64,000 nt of DNA from NCBI GenBank assembly GCA_028868695.1, contig JAGWTZ010000007.1, positions 1 through 64,000 on the forward strand, given 5' to 3'. The notes under the pieces were generated by a model that saw only the letters and a list, made by a program, of their open reading frames with translations, did no database searches and was not told the origin of the DNA. A program made the position numbers and the translations under genes. Shown here piece by piece: positions 43,143 to 51,819 of this stretch. Origin of the DNA: Alphaproteobacteria bacterium (lineage in GTDB: Bacteria > Pseudomonadota > Alphaproteobacteria > Rhizobiales > Aestuariivirgaceae). Every line of letters starts with the position of its first letter. The first letter of the stretch is position 1.

Positions 43143-45326
43143 ATGAAGCGCGGCCTGATTTCGGGAATCCCTTTTTTTGACAGGGTAATGCTCTTCATCC
43201 TTTGCGCCTGCGGCCTGTTCTATGTTGGCATGGCATGGACGCCATCACATTTCGCCCAAACGCTTGCTCTGCTTGGCTATGAACCCAAGGACTGGGGATT
43301 GGTATTTGGTCAGGCGCGGCCCATCCGCAGTGATGACTATCTCGTTGCGACGGCGCTTATCCGCAATGTGGTGGCGAACCATTTCGACACGATTGATCAT
43401 GTCTCGCCCTATCATGAATCCTTCCGGTCGTTCGTTGCGTCGCCGCTGCTGGATTGGTCTTTGTTGTTCAGGCCGCAGTTTTGGGGCTTTTATGTGCTGC
43501 CCCCGGCCTATGCGCTTTCACTTTCCTTTTTTGTCTCGAGCGCCTCGCTGCTCACTGGTGTGACGGTGGCGCTCCGGCGGTTTGGAGCGAGCAGCGTTGT
43601 CTCGGTGCTGGTGGCCTTGATGTTGCTCTATTCGCAATTGTTGCAAGTCTGGTGGACGCAGCGGGCAACAGACGTGGCGTTTTCACCCTGGCCCTTCCTG
43701 ATCCTGCTTTCGAATTGGAGGTGGTTTATCCGCATTCCGGCAATCGCCTATGCCACTGCGGTTTGGCTGTTGGGCGAATTCTATCCGCCGTCACTGATCG
43801 CCATTGGCTTCGCATGGGTCGTGCTTCTGATCAGTTTTGCCAGGGTTGAGTTCGTCCGGCCGCAGGCGGCCGCAAAGCTTGGCGGCGGATTGCTCGGCAT
43901 CGCTTTGGGCGCGGCAATTGTCGGATTCTATTTCCGCGACATCATTCCCGTGATGGCGGCAACGGTCTACCCCGGCCAACGGCTTTCATCCGGTGGTGGG
44001 GTGCCATGGCAAATGCTCCTGTCCCACCTGCTGCCGCATTTTGCGACAGTGTATTATGAACCCACCTTGCCCGGATTGAATGAGTGTGAAGTGGGCGTTG
44101 TTGGAACCTATTTGCCGCTTGCCATTCTTTGCTTCACAGACCACCGCAGCCTTGTGCAATGGATTTCACGAAACAAGGCGGCAATGTCCATATGGCTGGC
44201 GGGCTTGGCTTTGATGCTGGCCTGGATGTGCCTGCCCATCCCTGCCATGGCGGGAAAGCTGTTCCTGTGGGACAGGGTGCCACCATTGCGCATGCTCTGG
44301 GGCTTCGGCCTGGCTTTGACACTGGGTTCAGGCGTTGTAGCGTCGCAAGTTGAATGGCGCTACAGCCCCATGCGTGCGCTCATCGCAGCGAATGCCGTCG
44401 TGGCGAGCTGGCTGGTTTCGAAACTCCTGTTTGTTGATGCTGCGGCCGCCAACGGTGCAACCCCGGCCGTGGTTGTCTTGCGTTATTCTGCGTGGGAACT
44501 CATTGCCGTGGCGCTATTGGCCGCGGTAGCCGTCTTGGCGGCGGCCAAGCCGCGCTGGCTTTCCAGCCACGTCCGGGAAATTGTTCTGGGCGCCGTGGCG
44601 GCTGAGGTTTTCCTGATTTTTGGGATGTTCAACCCCATTGAATCCGCCCATGCCATCTTCACAGAAAAGAAGTCGCCATTTCTTGATGCAATGGATACGC
44701 TGGCCCGCGCCAATCCTAGAGGCTGGACCGCAACTCCTGGAGTTTTTGGAGAATCGCTAAATGCATTCGGCGTGCCGGCAATCAACAACGTTCAATTCTT
44801 GCCGGACGAGGCCTTCTTTGCCGATGTCTTTAAGGGAGCTGCCCAAAACGAACTCAACTTAACATTCAACCGCTATGCTCACATTGTTCCCTCATTTGAA
44901 GCAGCGATCAGATCGCCTCAAGCTGATGTGGCCCTAATTCCAATTTTCGATGTTGCCACACCGCTTGCTGTTTCACCTGCCGATGTGGTAGCAGCGCGCT
45001 CGGTGGCGGGGCGGGTTGATGCCTTTCAGGTGGATGCTGCGGTTAATGGAAAATACCGGGTTGTGATGATCGGCTGGGCGCCTTTCCACGGCATCACTGC
45101 GGATCAATCCATCAGCGTCGGATATGCGGCGGGCAAGCTGGAAGGCGTGCGTGCCATCAGGCTGCCGCGCATTGATGTTGGCGCCGCCTTAAAGGATGCA
45201 AGCCTCAATGTGTCTGGCTTCGCAATCGAAGCCTATGCCACCCCTCTGTCCGGCAAGCCCGGAAAGACCGATTTTCAGGTCGTTGCGCGGGATGCAGGCG
45301 GCTCAATGGTCATAGACAACCATTAG
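43143..45326 (+). CDS. Large multi-pass membrane protein, possible GT-C type glycosyltransferase
   Basis: This 727-residue protein has about 12-13 membrane helices over its first 530 residues and a C-terminal soluble domain of about 190 residues. The N-terminal loop contains ARPIRSDDYLVAT with an acidic pair, the place where GT-C enzymes carry catalytic acids in the first periplasmic loop. It resembles the poorly characterised DUF7657-type membrane proteins. With the upstream GT2 and GtrA genes it could transfer lipid-linked sugars to a surface glycan. That function is inferred from context; the acceptor is unknown. Confidence 0.65.
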   Translation: MKRGLISGIPFFDRVMLFILCACGLFYVGMAWTPSHFAQTLALLGYEPKDWGLVFGQARPIRSDDYLVATALIRNVVANHFDTIDHVSPYHESFRSFVASPLLDWSLLFRPQFWGFYVLPPAYALSLSFFVSSASLLTGVTVALRRFGASSVVSVLVALMLLYSQLLQVWWTQRATDVAFSPWPFLILLSNWRWFIRIPAIAYATAVWLLGEFYPPSLIAIGFAWVVLLISFARVEFVRPQAAAKLGGGLLGIALGAAIVGFYFRDIIPVMAATVYPGQRLSSGGGVPWQMLLSHLLPHFATVYYEPTLPGLNECEVGVVGTYLPLAILCFTDHRSLVQWISRNKAAMSIWLAGLALMLAWMCLPIPAMAGKLFLWDRVPPLRMLWGFGLALTLGSGVVASQVEWRYSPMRALIAANAVVASWLVSKLLFVDAAAANGATPAVVVLRYSAWELIAVALLAAVAVLAAAKPRWLSSHVREIVLGAVAAEVFLIFGMFNPIESAHAIFTEKKSPFLDAMDTLARANPRGWTATPGVFGESLNAFGVPAINNVQFLPDEAFFADVFKGAAQNELNLTFNRYAHIVPSFEAAIRSPQADVALIPIFDVATPLAVSPADVVAARSVAGRVDAFQVDAAVNGKYRVVMIGWAPFHGITADQSISVGYAAGKLEGVRAIRLPRIDVGAALKDASLNVSGFAIEAYATPLSGKPGKTDFQVVARDAGGSMVIDNH

Positions 45327-45336
45327 GCTTGCGCAC

Positions 45337-47112
45337 TCACACGCTGAATTGCAGCTTCGCCAGCCTTGCGTAGAGCGGGCTTTTTTTCAGAAGTTGCGCG
45401 TGCGTGCCTTGGGCGGCGATGCGGCCCTGGTCGAGAACCAGGATGCGGTTGGCGCCGCGCACCGTGGCGAGGCGGTGTGCGATCACCAGCGTGGTGCGGC
45501 CCTTGGAGATGTTTTCCAGCGCCTCCTGGATCAGCGCTTCGCTTTCGGCGTCCAAGGCCGATGTGGCTTCATCGAGCAGCAGCACAGGGCTGCCGCGCAG
45601 GATGGCGCGGGCAATGGCCAGGCGCTGGCGCTGGCCGCCTGAGAGTGTCACCCCGCGCTCGCCCAGCAGGGCTTCATATTTCTGCGGCAGTTTCTCCACA
45701 AATTCGGCCACGCGGGCGGCCTTGGCTGCGGCGGCCACTTCGGCATCCGTGGCGCCGGGGCGGCCAAGGCGGATGTTTTCGGCAATGGTGCCAGAGAAGA
45801 TCACCGGGTCTTGCGGCACGCTGGCCATGGCGCCGCGCAGGTCTTCGAGCTTGAAGCCGGCAATGTCGATGCCATCCAGCGTCACCCTGCCGGCGCTCGG
45901 TGTCTGGAACCTTTGCAACAGGGCATAGAGCGTGGTCTTGCCGGCACCCGATGGGCCGACGATGGCGATCACCTCGCCCGGCTTGGCGGCAAAGCTGATG
46001 TCTTTCAACACTTGCGTGCCCGGCGCAGCGGGATAGGCAAAGCTCACGTCATCAAAGGCGATCTCGCCGCGCAAGGGTTGCGGCAATGCCATGGGCATTG
46101 CGGGCGAGGTGATGGCCGGCTGTTCATCCAGCAGTTCGGAGATGCGTTCGGCGGCACCCGCGGCCTGTTGCAGCTCACCCCACACCTCAGAAAGCTGGCC
46201 CAGCGAGCTTGCGGCCAGGATGGCATAGATCAGGAACTGCACCAGCGTGCCCCCCGTCATGGTCTTGGCGATCACCTGATGGGCGCCGAACCACAGAAGC
46301 CCGACGATGGAGCCGAAGGCGATGGCGAAGATCGCAAAGGTGAGGACGGCGCGGGAAAAAGTGCGCGATTGCGCGGCCGTGAAGGCCTCGATGGTGGAGC
46401 GGGCGAAGGCCGCCATGGTCTGCGGCTCTTGCGTGTTGGCCTGCACGGCGGTGATGCCGGCCAGCCTTTCCTGCGCGAAGGCGGCGGAGGCAGCCAGCGT
46501 ATCCTGCGCGGCGCGCGAAAGGACGCGCACCCTGCGGCCATAAAGCACCAGCGGCAGCACCACGGCGGGAATGGCCAGTGCCGCAAGGCCCGACATGCCG
46601 GGCGAGGTGTAGATCATGAGGGCCAGCGCGCCCAGCAGCATCACGGCGTTGCGCAAGGCAATCGAGGCGGTGGAAGAAAAGGCGGATTTGATCAGCGTGG
46701 TATCTGCCGTCAGCCGTGAGACAACATCGCCAGTCTTCTGTGATTCATAGAAAGAAGGCGTGAGGGTGAGGAGGTGGCGGAACAGCGCGTCGCGCACATC
46801 GGCCACCACGCGCTCGCCCAGCCACATGACATAGTAGAAGCGCACTGAAGAGCCCAGCGCCAGCAGCGCCACCACAAGGAACATGCCGCCGAAGTAATAA
46901 TTCACCACGGTGGCGTCCTGGTCATTGAAGCCATGGTCCACCACGCGGCGCGCGGCGATGGGGATCACCAGTGTTGCCAGCGAGGCCACCAGCAGGGCCA
47001 CCAGCGCCATCACCACGCGCCCGCGATAGGCGGAAAGATAGGGCAGGAGGCGCAAAAGAGGGCGCAAATTGGTGCGGCGGGCAGGGGTTCCGGAGGCTTT
47101 TTCGACAGACAT
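45337..47112 (-). CDS. ABC-type exporter, fused permease and ATPase (MsbA-like)
   Basis: This 591-residue half-transporter has six N-terminal helices (exporter type I fold, residues about 30-320) and a C-terminal ATPase with Walker A GPSGAGKTT, Q-loop VPQDPVIF, signature LSGGQRQRLAIARAI and Walker B VLLLDEATSALD. It works as a homodimer, most likely exporting a lipid or hydrophobic compound. It ends ten bases from the convergent membrane protein and is divergent from rpmE. Similar exporters beside rpmE are frequent in this order. Confidence 0.9.
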   Translation of the reverse strand: MSVEKASGTPARRTNLRPLLRLLPYLSAYRGRVVMALVALLVASLATLVIPIAARRVVDHGFNDQDATVVNYYFGGMFLVVALLALGSSVRFYYVMWLGERVVADVRDALFRHLLTLTPSFYESQKTGDVVSRLTADTTLIKSAFSSTASIALRNAVMLLGALALMIYTSPGMSGLAALAIPAVVLPLVLYGRRVRVLSRAAQDTLAASAAFAQERLAGITAVQANTQEPQTMAAFARSTIEAFTAAQSRTFSRAVLTFAIFAIAFGSIVGLLWFGAHQVIAKTMTGGTLVQFLIYAILAASSLGQLSEVWGELQQAAGAAERISELLDEQPAITSPAMPMALPQPLRGEIAFDDVSFAYPAAPGTQVLKDISFAAKPGEVIAIVGPSGAGKTTLYALLQRFQTPSAGRVTLDGIDIAGFKLEDLRGAMASVPQDPVIFSGTIAENIRLGRPGATDAEVAAAAKAARVAEFVEKLPQKYEALLGERGVTLSGGQRQRLAIARAILRGSPVLLLDEATSALDAESEALIQEALENISKGRTTLVIAHRLATVRGANRILVLDQGRIAAQGTHAQLLKKSPLYARLAKLQFSV

Positions 47113-47229
47113 TCAACACTTTCGGCCGGGCCTTGTGCCCGCAATGGTTTTCCCCTATAGACCGCCTCCGAAATGGCCGGAAGTGCAGCTTTCGGCCTTG
47201 CCCGTTTTTATTATCAAAGAGTTTGTCCC

Positions 47230-47457
47230 ATGAAGGCCGATACGCATCCCGACTATCATCCGATCACCGTTGTCATGACCGACGGCACCAAGTTCATCAC
47301 CCGCTCGACCTATGGCAAGGCCGGTGACCAGCTGGCGCTGGACATCGACCCGAAGTCCCATCCGGCCTGGACCGGCGGCCAGCAGCAGATCATGGACCGC
47401 GGTGGCCGCGTGTCGCGCTTCAACGACAAGTTCGCCTTCCTCAACAAGAAGAAGTAA
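47230..47457 (+). CDS. rpmE: 50S ribosomal protein L31
   Basis: This 75-residue protein opens [20 protein letters not shown] and contains [25 protein letters not shown], the usual alphaproteobacterial L31. No CxxC zinc-binding cysteines are present, so it is the zinc-independent (C-minus) form. The track ORF begins 19 codons too early; ATG at 47230 is the standard start. A strong terminator follows 24 bases after the stop. Confidence 0.95.
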   Translation: MKADTHPDYHPITVVMTDGTKFITRSTYGKAGDQLALDIDPKSHPAWTGGQQQIMDRGGRVSRFNDKFAFLNKKK

Positions 47458-47480
47458 GGCGCCTCGCGTTTTGAAATTGA

Positions 47481-47509
47481 AAAACCCGGCCCAAGCGGCC
47501 GGGTTTTTT
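47481..47509 (+). terminator. Intrinsic terminator after rpmE
   Basis: An 11-base perfect stem AAAACCCGGCC with its complement encloses a 5-base loop and is followed by a run of T. It also has an A-run on the other side and may serve the convergent gene too. Confidence 0.93.
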
Positions 47510-47527
47510 ATGTCTCTAGGCCGGTGC

Positions 47528-48325
47528 CTATTTGAGTGCGGCATTCAGGCAGGCCTTGCCCTTGCTTGCCACGGTGGCGGCCAGTGTTCCTGGCTTCAGG
47601 TCCTTGCGCTTGTCGGCAGAGTTGGCGCAGGCCACGAAAACAACGCCACTTGATTGGGTGTGCGGCTTGCCGTCGTTGGAAAGGGCGGCCAGAAGCGCAG
47701 CCGAGCCTTCGCCGATCTTGTAGGCCGGGCCTTCGTCGGCAAAGATCACCGGAACGGTTTTGCCATTGAAGATGACAGCCCCATAGTCGCCCACCTTGAT
47801 GCCTGTGATCTTGCTGAAAGCGCCACTTTCCATGCCGGGCGGTGCCGCCATGGGGATGACGGCGTAGGGAATCAAGCCTGCATCAACGGGCACACATTTG
47901 CTCTTTCCAACTTTGGGGACGGCACATGGATGGCTTGCGTCCGGGTCGAGCATCAGTGATGTCGTGCACTGGTCGGTTGGTCCCTTGGCGCCGCCGCAGG
48001 CCTTTTGCGAGCCGTCATCGTCGCGTGCCAATTTCGATTGCCAGAGAATGGCTGTGTGCTTGCCGTCCTTGGAGCGGATCTGTTCAAGCCGAGTCAGGCG
48101 GCTTGGGTCTGACTTGCAGCCATACCAAATAGTCTTTCCGGCCGCGTTCTTGATGGGCAACTGCACCCCATCAAAAGCGTCGGTGGCATCACAATTGGCA
48201 AACTGCTGTTTGTAGTCTCCGGCAATGGCTTTGCCTTGTGGCGCTTGCACGGACTGGCCCAGCGCGTGCGGCGCGCAGGCCAACATCCATGCGAAGGCTG
48301 GCATGATCACCCATCTATGGTGCAT
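47528..48325 (-). CDS. Secreted protein, possible glycoside hydrolase family 75 (chitosanase-like)
   Basis: This 265-residue protein has a signal peptide (VIMPAFAWMLACAPHALGQ) and eight or more cysteines, suggesting periplasmic disulfides. The segment IPYAVIPMAAPPGMESGAFSKITGIKVGDYGAVIFNGKTVPVIFADEGPAYKIGEGS resembles the core of GH75 chitosanases, where Asp and Glu in the (A/G)DxGP..KIGE stretch are catalytic; here FADEGPAYKIGEGS is kept. I am moderately sure of the family and unsure of the activity. It is convergent with rpmE and shares its terminator region. Confidence 0.5.
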   Translation of the reverse strand: MHHRWVIMPAFAWMLACAPHALGQSVQAPQGKAIAGDYKQQFANCDATDAFDGVQLPIKNAAGKTIWYGCKSDPSRLTRLEQIRSKDGKHTAILWQSKLARDDDGSQKACGGAKGPTDQCTTSLMLDPDASHPCAVPKVGKSKCVPVDAGLIPYAVIPMAAPPGMESGAFSKITGIKVGDYGAVIFNGKTVPVIFADEGPAYKIGEGSAALLAALSNDGKPHTQSSGVVFVACANSADKRKDLKPGTLAATVASKGKACLNAALK

Positions 48326-48411
48326 GTGTTTCTCCCCTGTCGCTGCCCCGGCGGATGTGAGGCTAGCGCCTATTGGGCCAGCGAGAAACAGCAGAGATTG
48401 GCGCCCTGGCC

Positions 48412-48933
48412 TCAGCCCACCTTGAAGGCGCGTTCCAGCATGGAGAGCTGGGCTGTCACCGGGCTGGCGGCGGCTTCGGCATTGTCGGCCTTGTTGGCGG
48501 CGCTGATCATGGAATCCAGCGTCTTGATGCGCTCCAAGAGGCGCAGTGAACGCTCGACCAGGGCGAGCAGGCCGTCCGGCAGCGTTTCGCCGCCCTTCAG
48601 GCTGTGGCCACGGCCGATTTCGGCGAGGTTAATGCGGTGCTTTTCGCGCTGCACGTCCTGGCTGGAAAGCTCGCCCGCCGCCATGGCGCGCTGCAACAAG
48701 AGCCAGGAGGCCATCTGCATCAGGCGGGTGGTCAGGCGCATGCTCTCGGTGGCATAGGCAATGGCGCCGGTGCGGTCGAGGGCGCGGGCATCGATGCGGC
48801 CTTCGCCGTCGAGGTAATTGGCGGTTTCCTCCACAAGGCCCATGCCTTCCTTGAAGGTTTTCTCGAAATTCTCCGATCCCGTGAACTTCACGAGAAAATC
48901 AATCGCACCGGAATTTGTCACAGCACTGCGCAT
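48412..48933 (-). CDS. rcdA: RcdA (DUF1465), regulator of CtrA degradation
   Basis: RcdA is the ClpXP adaptor-hierarchy protein that helps deliver CtrA for proteolysis in alphaproteobacteria. Conserved segments are FEKTFKEGMGLVEETANYLDGEGR and AIAYATESMRLTTRLMQMASWLLLQRAMAAGELS, both diagnostic of DUF1465. I report the ATG at 48933 (MRSAVTNSGAIDF, AAGGGG upstream), giving 173 residues; the ATG at 48981 (MINKNKN...) with AAGAGAG upstream is also possible, and the track start at 49014 is least likely. A CtrA box occurs elsewhere in this window, before the Tad-type gene. Confidence 0.88.
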   Translation of the reverse strand: MRSAVTNSGAIDFLVKFTGSENFEKTFKEGMGLVEETANYLDGEGRIDARALDRTGAIAYATESMRLTTRLMQMASWLLLQRAMAAGELSSQDVQREKHRINLAEIGRGHSLKGGETLPDGLLALVERSLRLLERIKTLDSMISAANKADNAEAAASPVTAQLSMLERAFKVG

Positions 48934-49043
48934 GCCCAAAGACCCCTTACCCCACACACCGTTTTTATTTTTGTTAATCATGTCTCTCTTGCCTCGCAGC
49001 GTCAATAGCTTCAACCGAAAAGAGGGGGAGCAAGATCGGGGCC

Positions 49044-49071
49044 AAAAAAAAGCCGCGGGATGCGCGGCTTT
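49044..49071 (-). terminator. Intrinsic terminator for minus-strand DUF1192 transcript
   Basis: Read on the minus strand, AAAGCCGCG pairs with CGCGGCTTT around a 5-base loop and is followed by eight T. It lies 130 bases downstream of the DUF1192 gene and 111 bases before the preferred rcdA start, so it separates the two minus-strand genes. Confidence 0.85.
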
Positions 49072-49200
49072 GAGTTTCTAACAGGGAGGCGTCAAACAGA
49101 GTGGAATCAACCACTCGGAGAAACCCAGAAGCTCTGGGCTGATGGTGAATCTAAACGTTAATTATTACCCAATGCTTAATGGCGGCCCGCGAAATCGCCT

Positions 49201-49386
49201 CTAATTGCGGAAAAAACTCGCGGCGGCGGCCTTGGAAGCCTGCTTTTTTGCGATCTCGGCGCGCAGGCGGGCGATCTCGGACTCCAAAGCCCCAACGCGC
49301 TGTTCCAATTCGGCCACGGAGATTGCCTCGAGGTTTTCGCCAATAACCATTACGGGTTTTTTAGACGGCAGGTCATCAATATCCAT
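49201..49386 (-). CDS. DUF1192 family small protein
   Basis: This 61-residue acidic/coiled-coil protein is missed by the track as a separate entry; it is the tail of a 551-residue read-through ORF. MDIDDLPSKKPVMVIGENLEAISVAELEQRVGALESEIARLRAEIAKKQASKAAAASFF is typical of DUF1192 (an IxxLExEIxRLxxxIxxKxxSxxAAxxFF pattern). The function is unknown. It is divergent from the quinone oxidoreductase gene and lies before rcdA, an arrangement often conserved in alphaproteobacteria. The 186 bases between it and rcdA hold a terminator and an A/T-rich stretch with no further gene. Confidence 0.85.
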   Translation of the reverse strand: MDIDDLPSKKPVMVIGENLEAISVAELEQRVGALESEIARLRAEIAKKQASKAAAASFFRN

Positions 49387-49452
49387 GTCAGCCTCACAAG
49401 TTGTGTTAAGATGATGCACCGGGGGGTGGTTGCCAGACAAGGGAATCCGGAA

Positions 49453-50436
49453 ATGACGCAAATGCACGCCATCGAGATTGCGGGCTTTGGCGGCCCCGAT
49501 GTGCTGCGGATGACAGAGATTGCCAGGCCCATTCCCATGCCAGGGCAAATCCTCGTTGAGGTGGCGGCGGCCGGGGTGAACCGGCCTGATTGCCTGCAGC
49601 GCAGGGGCGGCTATCCGCCGCCTGCCGGCGCGCCCGCCACGCCGGGGCTGGAAATTGCCGGAACCGTGGTGGGGCGGGGCGATGGCAGCTCGCGCTTCAA
49701 GCTGGGGGACGAGGTTTGCGCGCTGGTGCCGGGCGGGGGCTATGCCGAGTTTGCGGCGGTGGCTGAAAGCAATGCCCTGCCCGTGCCGGCCGGGCTTTCC
49801 CTCACCGAGGCGGCCGCACTGCCCGAAACCTATTTTACTGTGTGGACCAATGTGTTTGAGCGCGGCGGGCTGAAATGGGGCGAGACGTTTCTGGTGCATG
49901 GCGGCTCTTCCGGCATCGGCTCCACCGCCATCCAGCTGGCGCGGGCCTTTGGCGCGGGCCGGGTGATCACCACGGTGGGCAGCGCCGAGAAGGCGCAGTT
50001 CGCGGTGGAGCTGGGCGCTGACCTTGCCATCAATTACCGTGAGCAGGATTTTGCCGAAGTGATGAAGGCGCATGACCTTCAGGCCGATGTGACGCTTGAC
50101 ATGGTGGGCGGCTCTTATGTGGCGCGCAACATGGCGGTGGCGGCGCTGGGCGGGCGCATTGTGCAGATTGCCTTCCAGGAAGGCTCGAAGATCAGCGCCG
50201 ATTTCACGGCATTGATGGTGAAGCGGCTGACTTACACTGGCTCCACCCTGCGGCCGCGCAGCGTGGCGGAAAAGGCCCATATCGCCCACGCGCTCAAGGA
50301 AAAGGTTTGGCCGCTGCTGGCGCAGGGGCGCTGCAAGCCGCATGTCTTCACCACCTTTCCCCTGGCCGAGGCCGCGGCGGCGCATCACATGATGGAAAGC
50401 GGCGCCCACATGGGCAAGATTGTTCTCGTGCCGTAA
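49453..50436 (+). CDS. NAD(P)H quinone oxidoreductase (PIG3/zeta-crystallin-like MDR)
   Basis: This 327-residue zinc-free medium-chain dehydrogenase/reductase has GGPDVLRMTEIARPIPMPGQILVEVAAAGVNRPDCLQRRGGYPPPAGA, typical for PIG3-type quinone oxidoreductases, and the nucleotide-binding VHGGSSGIGSTAIQLARAFG. It should reduce quinones with NADPH. I choose ATG at 49453 (MTQMHAIEIAGFGGP); the ORF-track start at 49411 lies inside the divergent gene region. It is 67 bases from the divergent DUF1192 gene. Confidence 0.9.
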   Translation: MTQMHAIEIAGFGGPDVLRMTEIARPIPMPGQILVEVAAAGVNRPDCLQRRGGYPPPAGAPATPGLEIAGTVVGRGDGSSRFKLGDEVCALVPGGGYAEFAAVAESNALPVPAGLSLTEAAALPETYFTVWTNVFERGGLKWGETFLVHGGSSGIGSTAIQLARAFGAGRVITTVGSAEKAQFAVELGADLAINYREQDFAEVMKAHDLQADVTLDMVGGSYVARNMAVAALGGRIVQIAFQEGSKISADFTALMVKRLTYTGSTLRPRSVAEKAHIAHALKEKVWPLLAQGRCKPHVFTTFPLAEAAAAHHMMESGAHMGKIVLVP

Positions 50437-50475
50437 CGGGGCAATCCGATTCGGCCGCGAAATGAGCGCCAAGCC

Positions 50476-50814
50476 ATGATGATGACCAAGCCTGAGATGA
50501 TGTTCCGCGTTGCCGAACTGGAGATCGATCCGCAGCACCTGGCGGCCTACCGCGCGCTGCTGGCCGAGGAGATCGAGGCCTCGCTGCGGCTGGAGCCTGG
50601 CGTGCTGTTCCTGCAGGCGCTGGCGGAGCAGGAGAACCCGGCCCGCATCCGGGTGATTGAATGCTATGCCAGCAAGGCCGCCTATGAGCAGCACATCACC
50701 ACGCCGCATTTTCTCAAATACAAGCAGGGCACGCTGGCCATGGTGAAGGCGCTGCGGCTGGTGGAGATGGACCCCATCGCGCTGGCCGCCAAGGATGGGG
50801 CCTTTTCGCGGTGA
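50476..50814 (+). CDS. Antibiotic biosynthesis monooxygenase (ABM/YgiN-like) domain protein
   Basis: This 112-residue single-domain protein has the ferredoxin-like ABM pattern: FRVAELEIDPQHLAAYRALLAEEIEASLRLEPGVLFLQAL, then RIRVIECYASKAAYEQHITTPHFLKYKQGT. YgiN-type members act as quinol monooxygenases or as small dimeric accessory proteins. It follows the quinone oxidoreductase gene by 40 bases, so a joint quinone-related role is plausible. Three in-frame ATGs (MMMTK) leave the exact start open by two codons. Confidence 0.8.
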   Translation: MMMTKPEMMFRVAELEIDPQHLAAYRALLAEEIEASLRLEPGVLFLQALAEQENPARIRVIECYASKAAYEQHITTPHFLKYKQGTLAMVKALRLVEMDPIALAAKDGAFSR

Positions 50815-50937
50815 GACTGGCTGGCCTTCGCCGCCATTGCCTTTTTCCGGCGCCACGACTATATAGCGCCCATCCCAGACACTGTTATGTCAATCGCGCC
50901 TCGGGGCCCGCAACCGGCTCCGAAAAGGAGAGAAGTC

Positions 50938-51675
50938 ATGTCCGCACCCCTGATGCCCAAGGCCACCGCCGTTTGGCTGGTTGAGAACACCTCGCTGTCG
51001 TTCAAGCAGATCGCCGATTTGTGCGTGCTGCATGAACTTGAAGTGAAGGGCATTGCCGATGGCGACGTGGCCGCCGGCATCAAGGGCATGGACCCGGTGA
51101 CCGCCGGCCAGCTGACGCGCGAGGAAATCCTGAAGGGTGAGGGCGACCCGGACTACCGCCTGCAGATGGTGGTTTCCAAGGTGAACATTCCGGTGAAGCG
51201 CTCCACCGCCGGCCCGCGCTATACGCCCGTGTCGCGCCGCGGCGACCGGCCGGACGCCATCATGTGGCTGCTGCGCAACCACGCGGAGCTGCCGGATTCG
51301 GCGATCATGAAGCTGGTTGGCACCACCAAGCACACCATTGCCTCGGTGCGTGACCGTGACCATTGGAACGCCCAGAACATCAAGCCAGTGGATCCGGTGA
51401 CGCTGGGCCTGTGCTCGCAGCTGGAGCTTGATCTTGCCGTGCAGAAGGCGGCCTCCAAGGGCAAGAAGGTGGCGGGCGACACTGCCGCGCCGCGCACGCT
51501 GATCCCGGCCCATGAAGTGGCGGGCACTGCCGCCCATGCCGCCGCCGAAGCTGAAAAGCAAAAGGCGGCCCAGGCCGAAGCCGCCGCGCAGCCACCCTCA
51601 CGCGATGATGACAAGACCTATGACGCCGATTCCGTTTTCGCCAAGCTCAAGGGCGTTGCGCCGAAGGAAGATTGA
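50938..51675 (+). CDS. trcR: Cell-cycle transcriptional regulator TrcR (DUF1013)
   Basis: This 245-residue protein matches DUF1013/TrcR, an alphaproteobacterial cell-cycle regulator. The N-terminal segment MPKATAVWLVENTSLSFKQIADLCVLHELEVKGIADGD is a helix-turn-helix, and a second similar segment RPDAIMWLLRNHAELPDSAIMKLVGTTKHTIASVRDRDHWN follows. The C-terminal 60 residues are Ala/Lys/Glu-rich. AAGGAGAG precedes the ATG at 50938; the track start at 50887 is less likely. A palindromic repeat pair begins 21 bases after its stop. Confidence 0.9.
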   Translation: MSAPLMPKATAVWLVENTSLSFKQIADLCVLHELEVKGIADGDVAAGIKGMDPVTAGQLTREEILKGEGDPDYRLQMVVSKVNIPVKRSTAGPRYTPVSRRGDRPDAIMWLLRNHAELPDSAIMKLVGTTKHTIASVRDRDHWNAQNIKPVDPVTLGLCSQLELDLAVQKAASKGKKVAGDTAAPRTLIPAHEVAGTAAHAAAEAEKQKAAQAEAAAQPPSRDDDKTYDADSVFAKLKGVAPKED

Positions 51676-51696
51676 GATGCTGCGCCAGCGGCCCGG

Positions 51697-51819
51697 CCCC
51701 TCATCCGGCGCGCCGCTGCGCTTGCGCCACCTTCTCCCCTAAAGGGGAGAAGGGTGAAGTGGCTGATCTGCCCCTCTCCCCTTCAGGGGAGAGGGAGCGC
51801 CGCAGGCGCGGGTGAGGGG
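51697..51819. repeat. Inverted pair of hairpin repeats (family C) joined to the DUF559 gene
   Basis: Two hairpins lie in series: CCTTCTCCCCT-AA-AGGGGAGAAGG (51730-51753) and CCCTCTCCCCT-TC-AGGGGAGAGGG (51772-51795), each with perfect 11-base arms. Their outer flanks are also related in inverted orientation (CCCCTCATCCGGCGC at the left end, complement of CCCCTCACCCGCGCC at the right end), so this is an inverted pair of one longer repeat. The DUF559 frame ends inside it, and its C-terminal tail is repeat-encoded. Confidence 0.88.

Noticed and set aside
49140-49185. Possible CtrA box near DUF1192 (two TTAA blocks)
   Set aside because: The spacing between the TTAA blocks is about 14 bases instead of 7, so it does not fit the consensus.
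49387-50856. 551-residue minus-strand ORF over the quinone oxidoreductase
   Set aside because: Only its last 61 residues (DUF1192) are real; the rest is a shadow of the plus-strand genes.
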